Shown piece after piece: positions 1 to 10,197 of a DNA stretch of 64,000 nucleotides. Every line of letters begins with the position of its first letter. The first letter of the stretch is position 1. The translations under genes and the position numbers were made by a program. The notes below the pieces were generated by a model, which saw only the letters and a list, made by a program, of their open reading frames with translations, did not search any database and had not been told where the DNA came from. Origin of the DNA: Amycolatopsis sp. cg9 (GTDB lineage Bacteria > Actinomycetota > Actinomycetes > Mycobacteriales > Pseudonocardiaceae); NCBI RefSeq assembly GCF_041346945.1, contig NZ_CP166850.1, positions 5,626,501 to 5,690,500 on the forward strand, given 5' to 3'.

Positions 1-1046
1 AGCAGCCGGCCGGCCAGCGCCGTGGCGAACTCCCAGAGCAGGAACTGCGCGCCCAGCGAGCCGGTCACGGAGATCTTCGCCGCACCCTGCGGGGCGCCGA
101 CCGCGGTGGGGGTGGCGTCGGTCTTGGCGTCGGCGAAGCCGGCCGCCTCCGCACCCTCGACCGCGACCGGCAGCAGGCCGGTGCCCTGCTTGCCGGTGGA
201 CTCGGCGATCAGCTGCTCCGCCCAGTCCGGGAAGCCCTTGATGCCGGAGCCGGTGTCGGCCAGCACGACCTTCTCCGCGCCCGCCTCGTGCGCGGCGGCC
301 CACGCGGCGGCCAGCTTGACCGCCGGGTTGGCCGCGTCGTCCGCGGCGAGCTCTTCGGCCACCGAAGCGGCCTGGTCGAGCAGCCGGGCGACGTCCGCGC
401 CGGCGAGCCCGGCCGGGACGAGCCCGAACGCGGTCAGCGCCGAGTAGCGGCCGCCGACGTGCGGGTCGGCGAGGAAGACCTTGCGGTAACCCTCCTTTTC
501 GGACAGTTCCTGGAACGGCGAGCCCGGGTCGGTGACGACCACGATCCGCCGCGCCGCGTCGATGCCCGCGTCGGTGAAGGCCTTCGCGAAGATCCGCCGG
601 TGGCTGTCGGTTTCGACGGTGCCGCCCGACTTCGACGACACCACGATCACCGTGCGCTCGAGGTCGCCGGCGAGCGCGTCGGCGACCTGGCCGGGGTCGG
701 TGGTGTCGAGGACGGTCAGCGGGACGCCGTCGGTCGCGGTGATCACCTCGGGTGCCAGCGACGAGCCGCCCATGCCGGCCAGCACGACGCGGTCGACGCC
801 CTCGGACCGCAGCTCGGTCCGCAGCGCGTCGATCTCGCCGATCAGCGGCCGCGACGACTTGTGCAGCGTCGTCCACGACAGCCGGATCGACGCCTCGGGC
901 TCGGCGTCCGGGCCCCAGAGCGTCGCGTCCTGCGCCGCCAGCTTCGACGCGGCCCGGTCGGCGACCAGCCGGTCGGCCAGCGGCGCGGCGCGCTCCGCCA
1001 GTGCGGCGTCCACGATCTCGACGCCGGTCTTTTCCCCTGTCGTCAT
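1..1046 (-). CDS. pgi: Glucose-6-phosphate isomerase, N-terminal part
   Basis: Interconverts glucose 6-phosphate and fructose 6-phosphate in the cytosol, linking glycolysis to the pentose phosphate pathway. About 348 residues are visible; the C-terminus lies beyond the window start. The translation begins MTTGEKTGVEIVDAALAERA and contains a SIS-type sugar phosphate segment (VLAGMGGSSLAPEV, near residue 90) and a second phosphate-binding stretch (VIVVSSKSGGT, near residue 130). The ATG lies 8 bases after the stop of the transaldolase gene, so the two are in one operon. The order tkt-tal-pgi is common in actinobacteria. The assignment rests on motif and context and is firm; completeness cannot be judged. 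Confidence 0.9.
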   Translation of the reverse strand, partial: MTTGEKTGVEIVDAALAERAAPLADRLVADRAASKLAAQDATLWGPDAEPEASIRLSWTTLHKSSRPLIGEIDALRTELRSEGVDRVVLAGMGGSSLAPEVITATDGVPLTVLDTTDPGQVADALAGDLERTVIVVSSKSGGTVETDSHRRIFAKAFTDAGIDAARRIVVVTDPGSPFQELSEKEGYRKVFLADPHVGGRYSALTAFGLVPAGLAGADVARLLDQAASVAEELAADDAANPAVKLAAAWAAAHEAGAEKVVLADTGSGIKGFPDWAEQLIAESTGKQGTGLLPVAVEGAEAAGFADAKTDATPTAVGAPQGAAKISVTGSLGAQFLLWEFATALAGRL

Positions 1047-1054
1047 GTCGTGCT

Positions 1055-2167
1055 TCAGCCCTTCGCCTGCTCGAGCTGCCCGTTCACGGTCTCCAGAAGC
1101 TCGGTCCAGGACTTCTCGAACTTCTCGACGCCTTCGTTCTCCAGCACCAGGAACACGTCGGTGATGTCGATGCCGACGGCCTCGAGCTCGTCGAAGACCT
1201 CCTGCGCTTCGGCGCCGCGCCCGGTGACCTGGTCGCCCTTGAGGTCAGCATGCTCCGCGACGGCGTCCAGGGTCTTCTCCGGCATGGTGTTGACGGTGTC
1301 CTTGACCACCAGGTCGTCGACGTAGAGCGTCGGCGAGTAGTCCGGGTTCTTCACCCCGGTCGAAGCCCACAGCGGGCGCTGCGCGTGGGCGCCGTCGGCC
1401 GCGAGGGCCTGCCAGCGGTCGGAGGCGAACAGCTCCTCGAAGGCCGCGTAGGCGAGCCGGGCGTTGGCGACGGCGGCCTTGCCGCGCAGGGCCTTGGCCT
1501 CGTCGGTGCCGATGGCGTCCAGGCGCTTGTCGATCTCGGTGTCCACGCGGGAGACGAAGAACGACGCCACCGAGTGGATGCCGCGCAGGTCGTGGCCGTT
1601 GGCCTTCGCCTGCTCCAGGCCGGCGAAGTAGGCCTCGATGACCTTCTTGTACCGCTCGACGGAGAAGATCAGCGTGACGTTGACGCTGATGCCCTCGGCG
1701 AGCGTGGCGGTGATCGCCGGCAGGCCCTCTTCGGTGGCCGGGATCTTGATCAGCACGTTCGGCCGGTCGACGGTCTTCCACAGGTCCTTCGCCTCGGCCA
1801 CCGTCTTCTCGGTGTCCTTGGCCAGGCGCGGGTCGACCTCGATCGAGACGCGGCCGTCGACGCCGTCCGTGGCGTTGTAGACCTCGCGGAACAGGTCGGC
1901 GGCGTTGCGCACGTCGGTCGTCGTCAGGTCGCGGATGGTGGCCTCGACGTCGGCGTTCTGGGCGGCGAGCTCGCGCGTCCGCTCGTCGTAGGCGTCACCC
2001 TTGGACATCGCGTTGGCGAAGATCGTCGGGTTGGTCGTGACGCCGACGACGTGCTTGTCGCGGATCAGGCCGGCGAGGTTGCCGGTGTTCAGGCGTTCGC
2101 GCGAAAGGTCGTCGAGCCAGATCGATACGCCGGCGTCGGACAGCGCGGCGAGCTTGTCGGTGCTCAT
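1055..2167 (-). CDS. tal: Transaldolase
   Basis: Transfers a dihydroxyacetone unit from sedoheptulose 7-phosphate to glyceraldehyde 3-phosphate in the non-oxidative pentose phosphate pathway. The 370-residue product is the long actinobacterial type. It carries the Schiff-base lysine in the strand [15 protein letters not shown] (near residue 140), and the N-terminal [12 protein letters not shown] stretch holds the conserved Asp. An in-frame ATG 9 bases upstream (2176) touches the AAGGGG Shine-Dalgarno, so the ATG at 2167, 9 bases after it, is the better start. It sits between tkt (14 bases upstream) and pgi and is surely co-transcribed with them. Confidence 0.95.
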   Translation of the reverse strand: MSTDKLAALSDAGVSIWLDDLSRERLNTGNLAGLIRDKHVVGVTTNPTIFANAMSKGDAYDERTRELAAQNADVEATIRDLTTTDVRNAADLFREVYNATDGVDGRVSIEVDPRLAKDTEKTVAEAKDLWKTVDRPNVLIKIPATEEGLPAITATLAEGISVNVTLIFSVERYKKVIEAYFAGLEQAKANGHDLRGIHSVASFFVSRVDTEIDKRLDAIGTDEAKALRGKAAVANARLAYAAFEELFASDRWQALAADGAHAQRPLWASTGVKNPDYSPTLYVDDLVVKDTVNTMPEKTLDAVAEHADLKGDQVTGRGAEAQEVFDELEAVGIDITDVFLVLENEGVEKFEKSWTELLETVNGQLEQAKG

Positions 2168-2181
2168 TACTGTCATCCCCT

Positions 2182-4281
2182 TCAGTTCTTGGTGTTGGCG
2201 ATCGAGCGGCGGGCCGCGTCGACGACTGCTTCCGCGGTGAACCCGAACTCACGGAACAGTGTGGCGGCATCGGCGGAGGCGCCGAAGTGCTCGATCGAAA
2301 CGTTCACCCCGGCGTCACCGGTGAAGCGGTGCCACGACTGGGCGATGCCCGCCTCGACGGACACGCGGGCCTTCACCGACGGCGGGATGACCGAGTCGCG
2401 GTACTCCTTGTCCTGCGCGTCGAACCACTCGACGCACGGCATCGAGACGACGCGCGCCTGGACGCCGTCGGCCTCGAGGGTCTTCTTCGCCTCGACGGCG
2501 AGCTGGACCTCGGAACCGGTGGCGATGAGCACCACGTCCGGCGTCCCGTCGGAGTCGGCCAGGACGTACCCGCCCTTGGCGACGCCCTCGGCGCTGGTGC
2601 CCTCGAGCACCGGCACGTTCTGGCGGGTGAGCGCCAGGCCGGACGGGTGGTGGATGTCCTCCAGCACGGCCTTCCAGGCGTACGCGGTCTCGTTGGCGTC
2701 CGCCGGGCGGACGACGTTGAGGCCCGGGATCGCGCGCAGCGCGGAGAGCTGCTCGATCGGCTGGTGCGTCGGGCCGTCCTCGCCGAGGCCGATCGAGTCG
2801 TGCGTCCACACGTAGGTGACCGGCGCCTTCATCAGCGCGGCCAGCCGGACCGGCGGGCGCATGTAGTCGGAGAAGATGAGGAACGTCGCGCCGTACGGGC
2901 GGGTGCCGCCGTGCAGCGCGATCCCGTTGAGGATCGAGCCCATGGCGTGCTCGCGGACGCCGAAGTGCAGCGTCCGGCCGTACGGGGTGGCCTGCCACAT
3001 CTCGGTGGCGGCCTTCTCGGGACCGAACGAGTCGGCGCCCTTCATCGTGGTGTTGTTGCTCTCGGCCAGGTCGGCCGAGCCGCCCCACAGCTCCGGCAGC
3101 GGCTCGGCGAGGGCGTTGAGCACCTCACCGGAGGCCTTGCGGGTGGCGATGCCCTTGGCGTCCGGCTCCCACTTCGGGAGGTTGTCGGCGAAGCCCTCGG
3201 GCAGCGTGCGGGTCGAGAGCCGGTCCGCCAGCTTCTTGCGCTCCGGGTTCGCGGCGCCCCACGCCTCGAACTTCTTCGTCCACTCGGCGTGCTCGCTCTT
3301 GCCGCGGTCGAGCGCCTGGCGGGTGTGCTTGAGCACCTCGTCCTCGACCTGGAACGACTGCTCCGGGTCGAAGCCCAGGATCTTCTTGACCCCGGCGACC
3401 TCTTCGGCGCCCAGCGCGGCGCCGTGCGCCTTGCCGGTGCCCATCTTCTTCGGGGCCGGGTAGCCGATGACGGTCCGCAGCGCGATGAACGACGGGCGGC
3501 CGGTCTCGGCCTTGGCGGCCTTGATGGCCTCCTCGATCGCGACGACGTCTTCGCCGCCCTCGACGACCTGGGTGTGCCACCCGTAGGCCTCGTAGCGCGC
3601 GACGGTGTCCTCGGACAGCGCGATGTTGGTGTCGTCCTCGATCGAGATCTTGTTGTCGTCCCAGAAGACGATGAGGTTGCCCAGCTCCTGGCGGCCCGCG
3701 ATGGACGAGGCCTCGGAGGTGACGCCCTCTTCGATGTCGCCGTCGGAGGCGATCACGAAGATGTGGTGGTCGAAGATGCTCTCGCCGGGCGCGGTGTCCG
3801 GGTCCAGCAGGCCGCGCTCGCGGCGGGCCGCCATCGCCATGCCCACGGCGTTCGCCAGGCCCTGCCCGAGCGGGCCGGTGGTGGTCTCGACGCCGTCGGT
3901 GTGGCGGTACTCCGGGTGCCCCGGGGTCTTGGAGCCCCACTTGCGCAGCTGCTTGAGGTCCTCGAGCTCGAGGCCGTAGCCGGCGAGGAACAGCTGGATG
4001 TAGAGGGTGAGGCTCGAGTGGCCCGCGGAGAGCACGAAGCGGTCGCGGCCCGGCCAGTTCTGGTCCGCCGGGTCGTGACGCAGCGTGCGCTGGAAGAGCG
4101 TGTAGGCCAGCGGCGCCAGGCTCATGGCGGTGCCGGGGTGGCCGCTGCCACAGTTTTCGACCGCGTCGGCCGCGAGCACCCGGACGGTGTCCACGGCGCG
4201 GGTGTCGGCGTCGGTCCAGTCGGCGGGCGTGTTGCGCCGGAGGAGTGGGTTGTTCTCGCTGGTAGTGGCGGTTTCGGACAC
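2182..4281 (-). CDS. tkt: Transketolase
   Basis: Thiamine-diphosphate enzyme that moves two-carbon ketol units between sugar phosphates. It is the first gene of the tkt-tal-pgi operon. The 699-residue product has the N-terminal ThDP domain ([19 protein letters not shown] near residue 40; the diphosphate and metal motif SDGDIEEGV followed by DDNKIS near residues 150-185), the pyrimidine-binding middle domain ([38 protein letters not shown]) and the C-terminal domain. The chosen GTG follows GGAGTT by 4-5 bases and gives the usual family length. An in-frame ATG at 4302 would add seven unlikely residues. Confidence 0.95.
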   Translation of the reverse strand: MSETATTSENNPLLRRNTPADWTDADTRAVDTVRVLAADAVENCGSGHPGTAMSLAPLAYTLFQRTLRHDPADQNWPGRDRFVLSAGHSSLTLYIQLFLAGYGLELEDLKQLRKWGSKTPGHPEYRHTDGVETTTGPLGQGLANAVGMAMAARRERGLLDPDTAPGESIFDHHIFVIASDGDIEEGVTSEASSIAGRQELGNLIVFWDDNKISIEDDTNIALSEDTVARYEAYGWHTQVVEGGEDVVAIEEAIKAAKAETGRPSFIALRTVIGYPAPKKMGTGKAHGAALGAEEVAGVKKILGFDPEQSFQVEDEVLKHTRQALDRGKSEHAEWTKKFEAWGAANPERKKLADRLSTRTLPEGFADNLPKWEPDAKGIATRKASGEVLNALAEPLPELWGGSADLAESNNTTMKGADSFGPEKAATEMWQATPYGRTLHFGVREHAMGSILNGIALHGGTRPYGATFLIFSDYMRPPVRLAALMKAPVTYVWTHDSIGLGEDGPTHQPIEQLSALRAIPGLNVVRPADANETAYAWKAVLEDIHHPSGLALTRQNVPVLEGTSAEGVAKGGYVLADSDGTPDVVLIATGSEVQLAVEAKKTLEADGVQARVVSMPCVEWFDAQDKEYRDSVIPPSVKARVSVEAGIAQSWHRFTGDAGVNVSIEHFGASADAATLFREFGFTAEAVVDAARRSIANTKN

Positions 4282-4566
4282 TGAACTCCAACTCCCGGTC
4301 ATGATGGTTGCGGCTGGTCTTCCTCGTTCCGGTTACCCGTGCGCACGGCTACCTATCTCAATCGATCCCGAAGGGACGATATTCCTGCTCGCGGCCATGC
4401 GCAGGGGCAATCGCGGCCCGTCGCGGCCAGCCTAGTGCTTCGGCCGGTCGAGGACCCGCGATCACCCACGGGATTCACCACGTCTAACATCGTTCGAGGG
4501 TTCAGACCGGCGTTCCACCACGGCCTTCCGGCACCGGACCCGCCCGAACCTGACGCAGGGAGTGAA
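4282..4566. promoter_or_regulatory. Divergent intergenic region between tkt and ctaB
   Basis: This 285-base gap separates the divergent tkt operon and ctaB and must hold both promoters. It is less GC-rich than its flanks near 4350-4385. No open frame with a convincing ribosome binding site and no clear long palindrome was found. I cannot assign -10/-35 boxes with confidence. Confidence 0.4.
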
Positions 4567-5547
4567 ATGTCGTTGGTGAACGCTGCGCACGGACGCAGTG
4601 AAGACACCAGCGCCGTGCACCCGACCGGTGAACGACCGCACGGTGACCGGCGAAGCATCCGCCGGGTCGTCGGCGCCTACGCCGCGCTGGCGAAGCCGCG
4701 GGTGATCGAGCTCCTCCTGGTCACCACCATCCCGGCGATGTTCCTCGCCGGCCGTCAGATCCCCTCGCCGTGGCTGGTGCTGGCCACGCTGGTCGGCGGG
4801 ACGATGGCCGCGGGCAGCGCGAACGCGCTCAACTGCGTGATCGACGCGGACATCGACAAGGTGATGAACCGCACGAAGCGCCGCCCGCTGGTGAAGGACT
4901 CGGTGCCCCGCCGCGGCGCGCTGGTCTTCGGCCTGGTCATGGGGGTCGCCTCGGCCGCCGTGCTGTACCTCACGGTGAACCTGCTGTCGGCGATCCTCGC
5001 GGTCGCGACGATCCTCTTCTACATCTTCGTCTACACGCTCGGCCTCAAGCGGCGCACGTCGCAGAACGTGGTCTGGGGCGGCGCGGCCGGCTGCATGCCG
5101 GTCGTGATCGGCTGGGCCGCCGTCACCGGCACCGTGCAGTGGCCGGCGTTCGTGATGTTCGGCGTCATCTTCTTCTGGACGCCGCCGCACACCTGGGCGC
5201 TGGGCATGAAGTACCGCGACGACTACGAGCGCGCCGGCGTCCCGATGCTGCCGGTGGTCGCCACCGCCCAGCACGTCGCCCGCCAGATCGTCATCTACTC
5301 GTGGGTGATGGTGGCGTGGACGCTGCTGCTGCTCCCGGTGACGTCGTGGCTGTACGGCACCTTCGCGATCCTCGCCGGCGGCTGGTTCCTCTTCTACGCG
5401 CACAGCCTGCAGGCCGCGGTGCGGCGCGGGGAAGAGACCAAGCCGATGGCGCTGTTCCACCGCTCGAACACGTACCTGATGATCGTGTTCGTCGCGCTGG
5501 CCGTCGACTCGGCGATCGGCCTGCCCACCCTCGGCCTGCCGTTCTGA
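4567..5547 (+). CDS. ctaB: Protoheme IX farnesyltransferase (haem O synthase)
   Basis: Membrane prenyltransferase of the UbiA superfamily that attaches a farnesyl group to protohaem to give haem O, the precursor of haem A for cytochrome aa3 oxidase. The 326-residue protein has a 45-residue polar N-terminus followed by about nine membrane segments. The first Asp-rich prenyl-diphosphate motif reads [20 protein letters not shown] (near residue 90), and the second loop carries [16 protein letters not shown] (near residue 220). The ATG follows GGGAGTGAA. Haem A synthase ctaA, the next enzyme, lies about 8 kb downstream on the other strand. Confidence 0.95.
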   Translation: MSLVNAAHGRSEDTSAVHPTGERPHGDRRSIRRVVGAYAALAKPRVIELLLVTTIPAMFLAGRQIPSPWLVLATLVGGTMAAGSANALNCVIDADIDKVMNRTKRRPLVKDSVPRRGALVFGLVMGVASAAVLYLTVNLLSAILAVATILFYIFVYTLGLKRRTSQNVVWGGAAGCMPVVIGWAAVTGTVQWPAFVMFGVIFFWTPPHTWALGMKYRDDYERAGVPMLPVVATAQHVARQIVIYSWVMVAWTLLLLPVTSWLYGTFAILAGGWFLFYAHSLQAAVRRGEETKPMALFHRSNTYLMIVFVALAVDSAIGLPTLGLPF

Positions 5548-6143
5548 GACGGATCGGGACCGCGGTCGCCGCGGTCGTCGTCCTGGGCCTGCTCGTCCTC
5601 CTCGGCCGCGGCAAGCTGCCCGCCCTGGACGAGTCCCTGCTCACCGGCGGGTGCGCCATCCCGTCCCGGATCACCGCGCTCCCGGGCCCGGCCCCCGACG
5701 GGGGCGCCGTCCGCGTCACCGAGCAGGGACCGGGTGTCGCGGTGCTCGAGAACACCGGCACCCTCGCGGCGTACCGGATCCCCGTGACCGCCGGTTCCCG
5801 GACCGTCGAAGTGCCGCTGCTCACGCCGGGGCAGCGGGTCGGCGTCGTCCTCGACCGGCCCGTGGTCGGCCCGGTGATCTGGCTCGCGCCCGAAGCGCTG
5901 GGCGGCTTCACCCCGGTCACCGCCACCGCCGTGCCGGGCGGTGTCCGCTACCGCTCGGCCAACTGCCGCGCGCTGACCAGCCGGGGTGGCGCGGTGCTCG
6001 TGCGCGACGCGGCCGGGCGCCTCGCCGGCGGCGAGCAGCTGCCGCCGCCGGGCGTGTCGTGCGCGCCGGGCGAGCGGGACCTGCCCGGCGCTCTCCCGCC
6101 CGGCGGTGAGGTCTTCCCGTACTGCGCCCTCGGCGCGGAATGA
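5544..6143 (+). CDS. Unknown N-terminally anchored protein after ctaB
   Basis: I do not recognise this protein. The frame is open from inside ctaB and continues 596 bases past its stop with strong GC3 bias, so it is coding. It opens with [20 protein letters not shown], a membrane anchor or uncleaved signal, then about 165 extracellular residues rich in Gly, Pro and Val with four Cys (ggCAIP, anCRAL, vsCAPG, pyCALG), enough for two disulfides. No ATG, GTG or TTG lies in frame near the anchor. The only simple choice is a CTG overlapping the ctaB stop (shown here), implying translational coupling. A much earlier GTG inside ctaB seems unlikely. Confidence 0.5.
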   Translation: MRRIGTAVAAVVVLGLLVLLGRGKLPALDESLLTGGCAIPSRITALPGPAPDGGAVRVTEQGPGVAVLENTGTLAAYRIPVTAGSRTVEVPLLTPGQRVGVVLDRPVVGPVIWLAPEALGGFTPVTATAVPGGVRYRSANCRALTSRGGAVLVRDAAGRLAGGEQLPPPGVSCAPGERDLPGALPPGGEVFPYCALGAE

Positions 6144-6206
6144 TCGCGCCGCGGCGGCCGTTAGACTGATTCGGCTCTTTTTCCTTGAGGCGAAAGCAGG
6201 ATCCTC

Positions 6207-8450
6207 TTGTCCTCGTCTTCGGACGGCTTCTCCGCCGAGCTCGCCCGCGAGCAGGCGTACGTCACCACCCTCTTCGCGAAGCTCGACGCCGAGCGCGCCG
6301 ACGCCCAGCGCCGCCTCGACGAGACGCTGCGCCAGACCGGCGGCACCCCGCAGGCCCGCACCGAACGCGACGTCGCGACCACCACGTACACCGACCGGCT
6401 CGCCCAGCTCGGCTCCGTCGAGCAGGGCCTGGCCTTCGGCCGGCTCGACTTCGTCCCCGAGAGCGCCGAAGAGACCACCTACATCGGCCGGCTCGGGCTG
6501 TTCGACGAGGACGACGACTACAAGCCGCTGCTCGTCGACTGGCGGGCGCCGGTCGCGCGGCCGTTCTACCTCGCCACCGCGGCGTCGCCCGAAGGGGTGC
6601 GCCGGCGGCGGCACCTGCGGTCGCTGACCCGCAAGGTCACCGGGTTCGACGACGAGGTCCTCGACCTCACCGCCGCCGACCAGGGCCAGGACCTCGGGCT
6701 GGCCGGCGAAGCCGCGCTGCTGGCAGCGCTGGAGCAGCGGCGCACGGGTGAGATGAGCGACATCGTCGCGACCATCCAGGCCGAGCAGGACCGCATCATC
6801 CGCGCGCCGCTGGGCGGGGTCATGGTCGTGCAGGGCGGGCCGGGCACCGGCAAGACCGCCGTCGCCCTGCACCGCGCGGCCTACCTCCTCTACACGCACC
6901 GGCAGCAGCTCACCACCCGCGGCGTGCTGGTCGTCGGGCCGAACAGCACATTCCTGCGCTACATCGGCCAGGTCCTGCCGTCGCTCGGCGAGACCGGCGT
7001 GCTGCTCGCCACCATCGGGCAGCTCTACCCGGGCCTGGACGCCGACGGCGTCGAATCCCGCGAGACGGCCGAGGTCAAGGGCCGGCTGGTGCTGGCCGAC
7101 GTGCTCGCCAACGCCGTCCGCGACCGCCAGCGCGTGCCGGAGCCGGTGCTGGAGATCGAGTACGAGCACGACGTGCTGCGGCTGGACCGCAAGACGTGCG
7201 CCGACGCCCGGACCCGGGCCCGCCGCTCGCGCCGCCCGCACAACCCGGCGCGGCGCCTGTTCGTCTCCGACGTCCTCGACGCGCTGACCCGGCAGGCCGC
7301 GCGGAAGCTGGGGGAGGACCTGCTCGACGGGCAGGACCTGGCCGACATCCGGGCCGAGCTCGCCGCGGACCAAACCGTCGCGGCGGCGATCGACTCGCTG
7401 TGGCCGGTGCTGACCCCGGAAGGCGTGCTCGACGACCTGTTCGCCGACCGCGAACGGCTCTCGAGCGCGGCCCGGAAGCTGCTGTCCGCCGAGGACCGCG
7501 CCCTGCTGGAGAGCGGCCGCGACGCGAAGTGGACGCCCGCCGACGTGCCGCTGCTCGACGAGCTGGCCGAGCTGATCGGCGTCGACGACACCGAGGCCCG
7601 CGTCGAGCGCAAGCGCCGTGAGCGCGAGGACCGCGCGTACGCCGAGGGCGTGCTCGACATCCTCGAGCAGGACGAAGAGATCATCGACGAGGAGCTGCTG
7701 CGCGTCTCCGACGTCCTCGACGCCGAGCTGTTCGCCGAGCGCCAGGTCGCGCGCAGCGAGCTGACCGCGGCCCAGCGGGCGGCGCAGGACCGGACCTGGA
7801 CGTTCGGGCACGTGATCGTCGACGAGGCCCAGGAGCTCTCGGCGATGGACTGGCGGCTGCTCATGCGCCGCTCGCCCAACCGCTCGATGACGCTGGTCGG
7901 CGACGTCGCCCAGACCGGCGCGGCGGGCGGGGCGCGGTCGTGGGGCGAGGTGCTCTCGCCGTACGTCGCGGACCGGTGGCGGCTGGAAGAGCTGACCGTG
8001 AACTACCGGACGCCGGCCGAGATCATGGCCGTGGCCGCGCGGGTGCTCGCGGAGATTTCGCCGGAGCTGGCGGTGCCGTCGTCGGTGCGGGAGACTGGGG
8101 TGCCGCCGTGGTCGGTGCGCCCGGCGTCGCCGGCGTCTGCGCTGCCGGAACTGGTGGCGGCCGAATTGTCCGCTGTGGACGGTGGCACGGTCGCGGTACT
8201 GGTGCCCGCGTCCCGGCTCGACGAGGTCTCGGAGCTGCTCGGGGCGCCGGACGAACGGCTGAGCGTGCTGACCGTCGAGCGGTCGAAGGGGCTGGAGTTC
8301 GACTCGGTGGTGCTGGTGGCGCCGGACGAGGTCGTGGCGGGCTCGCCGCGCGGGCTCAACGACCTGTACGTGGCCCTGACGCGCGCGACCCGGCGGCTCG
8401 GCGTGGTCCGGACCGGTGACGAGGTACCGGCACTCTCCGTGCTTGGCTAG
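6207..8450 (+). CDS. helD: HelD-family RNA polymerase recycling helicase
   Basis: Superfamily 1 ATPase of the actinobacterial HelD group, which binds RNA polymerase, opens its clamp and releases it from stalled or DNA-bound states. Relatives called HelR are reported to protect RNA polymerase from rifamycins. The 747-residue protein starts with a coiled-coil arm (residues 1-90), then a 1A domain with Walker A GGPGTGKTAVALHRAAYLL (near 210-230), a long insertion, motif II VIVDEAQELSAMDWR (near 540), motif III LVGDVAQTG and motif V/VI LTVERSKGLEFDSV and YVALTRATRRLG near the end. The TTG start follows an AGGA-type site. The gene appears monocistronic, with a possible TAGACT -10 box near 6161. 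Confidence 0.85.
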   Translation: MSSSSDGFSAELAREQAYVTTLFAKLDAERADAQRRLDETLRQTGGTPQARTERDVATTTYTDRLAQLGSVEQGLAFGRLDFVPESAEETTYIGRLGLFDEDDDYKPLLVDWRAPVARPFYLATAASPEGVRRRRHLRSLTRKVTGFDDEVLDLTAADQGQDLGLAGEAALLAALEQRRTGEMSDIVATIQAEQDRIIRAPLGGVMVVQGGPGTGKTAVALHRAAYLLYTHRQQLTTRGVLVVGPNSTFLRYIGQVLPSLGETGVLLATIGQLYPGLDADGVESRETAEVKGRLVLADVLANAVRDRQRVPEPVLEIEYEHDVLRLDRKTCADARTRARRSRRPHNPARRLFVSDVLDALTRQAARKLGEDLLDGQDLADIRAELAADQTVAAAIDSLWPVLTPEGVLDDLFADRERLSSAARKLLSAEDRALLESGRDAKWTPADVPLLDELAELIGVDDTEARVERKRREREDRAYAEGVLDILEQDEEIIDEELLRVSDVLDAELFAERQVARSELTAAQRAAQDRTWTFGHVIVDEAQELSAMDWRLLMRRSPNRSMTLVGDVAQTGAAGGARSWGEVLSPYVADRWRLEELTVNYRTPAEIMAVAARVLAEISPELAVPSSVRETGVPPWSVRPASPASALPELVAAELSAVDGGTVAVLVPASRLDEVSELLGAPDERLSVLTVERSKGLEFDSVVLVAPDEVVAGSPRGLNDLYVALTRATRRLGVVRTGDEVPALSVLG

Positions 8451-8460
8451 GGTGCCTCGC

Positions 8461-9027
8461 ATGCAGAAGATCGGGAAGTTCGTGGTCGTCGCCGCGGCGG
8501 CGCTGTCCCTGGCCGCGTGCGGCCAGGACGCCAAGACCGAAACGGCGGCCCCGGCGGGCCCGGCCGTCCCCTCGTCCGACGCCGCCCAGGCGACCCGGAG
8601 CAAGGGCCGCGAGTGCACCGCGGACGACATCAAGACGACGGGGAAGTTCGGCGAAAAGCCCGAAATCACCATCCCGGACGACTGCGACCCGCCGAAGAAG
8701 CTGATCACCAAGGACCTGTCCGAGGGCACCGGCGGCCCGGCCAAGGCCGGCCAGCAGCTCAAGATGAACTACCTGCTGGTGACGTGGTCGGACAAGAAGG
8801 TCCTGGACAACTCCTACGACCGCGGCGAGACGTTCGACCTGAACCTGGGAGCGGGCGAGGTCATCCCGGGCTGGGACCAGGGCCTGGCCGGCATCAAGCA
8901 GGGCGGCCGCCGCCTCCTGATCATCCCGCCCGACCTGGCCTACGGCGAGGGCGGCCGCGGCATCAAGCCGAACGAGACGCTGGTCTTCGTCACCGACGCC
9001 GTCACGGTGCCCGCCAACCAGGGCTGA
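8461..9027 (+). CDS. FKBP-type peptidyl-prolyl isomerase lipoprotein
   Basis: Predicted exported folding catalyst anchored to the outer face of the membrane. The 188-residue precursor has a lipoprotein signal ending in the lipobox LSLAACG (Cys at about residue 20), an unstructured linker rich in Ala and Pro, and a C-terminal FKBP domain (residues 85-185) with the core signature VIPGWDQGLAGIKQGGRR and the closing strand ETLVFVTDAV. The ATG lies 10 bases after the helD stop. A palindromic terminator follows directly. Confidence 0.9.
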   Translation: MQKIGKFVVVAAAALSLAACGQDAKTETAAPAGPAVPSSDAAQATRSKGRECTADDIKTTGKFGEKPEITIPDDCDPPKKLITKDLSEGTGGPAKAGQQLKMNYLLVTWSDKKVLDNSYDRGETFDLNLGAGEVIPGWDQGLAGIKQGGRRLLIIPPDLAYGEGGRGIKPNETLVFVTDAVTVPANQG

Positions 9028-9028
9028 A

Positions 9029-9086
9029 AGGCGGCACTTTCACGTGAAAGTGCCGCCTCCAGGTGGGCACTTTCACGTGAAAGTGC
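9029..9086. terminator. Double palindrome between convergent genes
   Basis: A perfect 30-base palindrome (9029-9058, core GCACTTTCACGTGAAAGTGC) is followed 8 bases later by a second copy of the same 20-base core (9067-9086). The pair exactly fills the gap between the stops of the FKBP gene and the opposing oxidoreductase gene. This fits a bidirectional terminator. There is no T-run, which is usual in this group. Confidence 0.75.
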
Positions 9087-9088
9087 GG

Positions 9089-10057
9089 TCAGGGGATGAG
9101 CAGGAGCTTGCCGGTGGTGCGCCGGGCTTGGAGGTCCTCGTGGGCCTTGCGGGCGTCGGCGAGGGGGTACTTGCCGCCGATCCGGACGGTCAGCTCGCCC
9201 GCGAGGATCGCGTCGAACAGCTCCTTCGAGCGCCAGTCGATCTCCTCGCGCGTGCGCGTGTAGTGCACCGACGTCGGGCGGGTCAGGTACAGCGAGCCGC
9301 CGGAGTTGAGGCGCTGCGGGTCCAGCGGCGGGACCGGGCCGCTGGAGGCGCCGAACAGCGCCAGCAGGCCGCGGACCTTGAGGCTGGCGAGGCTGCCGTC
9401 CACGGTGTCCTTGCCCACGCCGTCGTAGACGACGTCGACACCCTCCCCGCCGGTCAGCTCGCGGGTGATCTTGGCGAAGTCGTCGCGGTCGTAGCGGATC
9501 ACCTCGTCGGCACCGGCCTCGCGGGCGAGCTTCTCCTTCTCCTCGGTCGACACCGTGCCGATGACCCGGGCCCCGCGCGCCTTCGCCAGCTGGACCAGCA
9601 GCAGTCCGACGCCGCCGGCGGCCGCGTGCACCAGCACGACGTGGCCCGCCTTGACCTCGAAGGTCGAGGCGACGAGGTAGTGCGCGGTGATGCCCTGCAG
9701 CATGGTCGCGGCGGCGGTCTCGAGGGAAACACCCTCGGGCACCCGGACGGCCACCGACGCCGGCACGAGCTTGCGGGCCGCGTAGCTGCCGATCGACCCC
9801 TGCCAAGCGACGCGGTCCCCGGCCGCGAAGCCCGTGCCGGCACCCGCCTCGACGACCGTGCCGGCACCTTCGAGGCCGAGCACGAACGGCAGCTCCATCG
9901 GGTAGATGCCCTGGCGCTGGTAGGTGTCGATGTAGTTCACCCCGGCCGCGGCGACGTCGACCAGCAGCTCGCCGGCCTGCGGGGCCGCGACGTCCACTTC
10001 GGCCGGTTCGAGCACTTCCGGGCCGCCGGTCTTCGTCACCTGCACTGCGGTGGGCAT
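9089..10057 (-). CDS. qor: NADPH:quinone reductase-type zinc-free alcohol dehydrogenase
   Basis: Medium-chain dehydrogenase/reductase of the quinone oxidoreductase (QOR) class, transferring hydride from NADPH to quinones or related acceptors. The 322-residue protein shows the GroES-like N-terminal domain (AAGVNYIDTYQRQGIYP), no structural or catalytic zinc cysteines, and the Rossmann motif HAAAGGVGLLLVQLAKARGA (near residue 150). The start is the ATG preceded by GAGGAGG; an earlier in-frame start at 10090 lacks a site. Mycobacteria have qor at the equivalent place (Rv1454c). The true substrate cannot be told from sequence. Confidence 0.88.
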   Translation of the reverse strand: MPTAVQVTKTGGPEVLEPAEVDVAAPQAGELLVDVAAAGVNYIDTYQRQGIYPMELPFVLGLEGAGTVVEAGAGTGFAAGDRVAWQGSIGSYAARKLVPASVAVRVPEGVSLETAAATMLQGITAHYLVASTFEVKAGHVVLVHAAAGGVGLLLVQLAKARGARVIGTVSTEEKEKLAREAGADEVIRYDRDDFAKITRELTGGEGVDVVYDGVGKDTVDGSLASLKVRGLLALFGASSGPVPPLDPQRLNSGGSLYLTRPTSVHYTRTREEIDWRSKELFDAILAGELTVRIGGKYPLADARKAHEDLQARRTTGKLLLIP

Positions 10058-10197
10058 GCGTCCTCCTCGGGTCGGGTTCTCCCGGTGCAACTATGGCCGA
10101 CGCCACGCTGTTCCGCGTTCCGGCGGGTTGTTGCTCCACCTTCCTCCCCGCCACCGCCCTCAAAGGAGGAGCTTCGCTCCGCTGTATCGTCGGGGAC

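Noticed and set aside
5394..8762. 1122-codon open frame antisense to helD and the FKBP gene
   Set aside because: GC-rich DNA gives long antisense frames. The plus strand has full helicase motifs and the antisense translation is low-complexity Arg/Gln/Val-rich.
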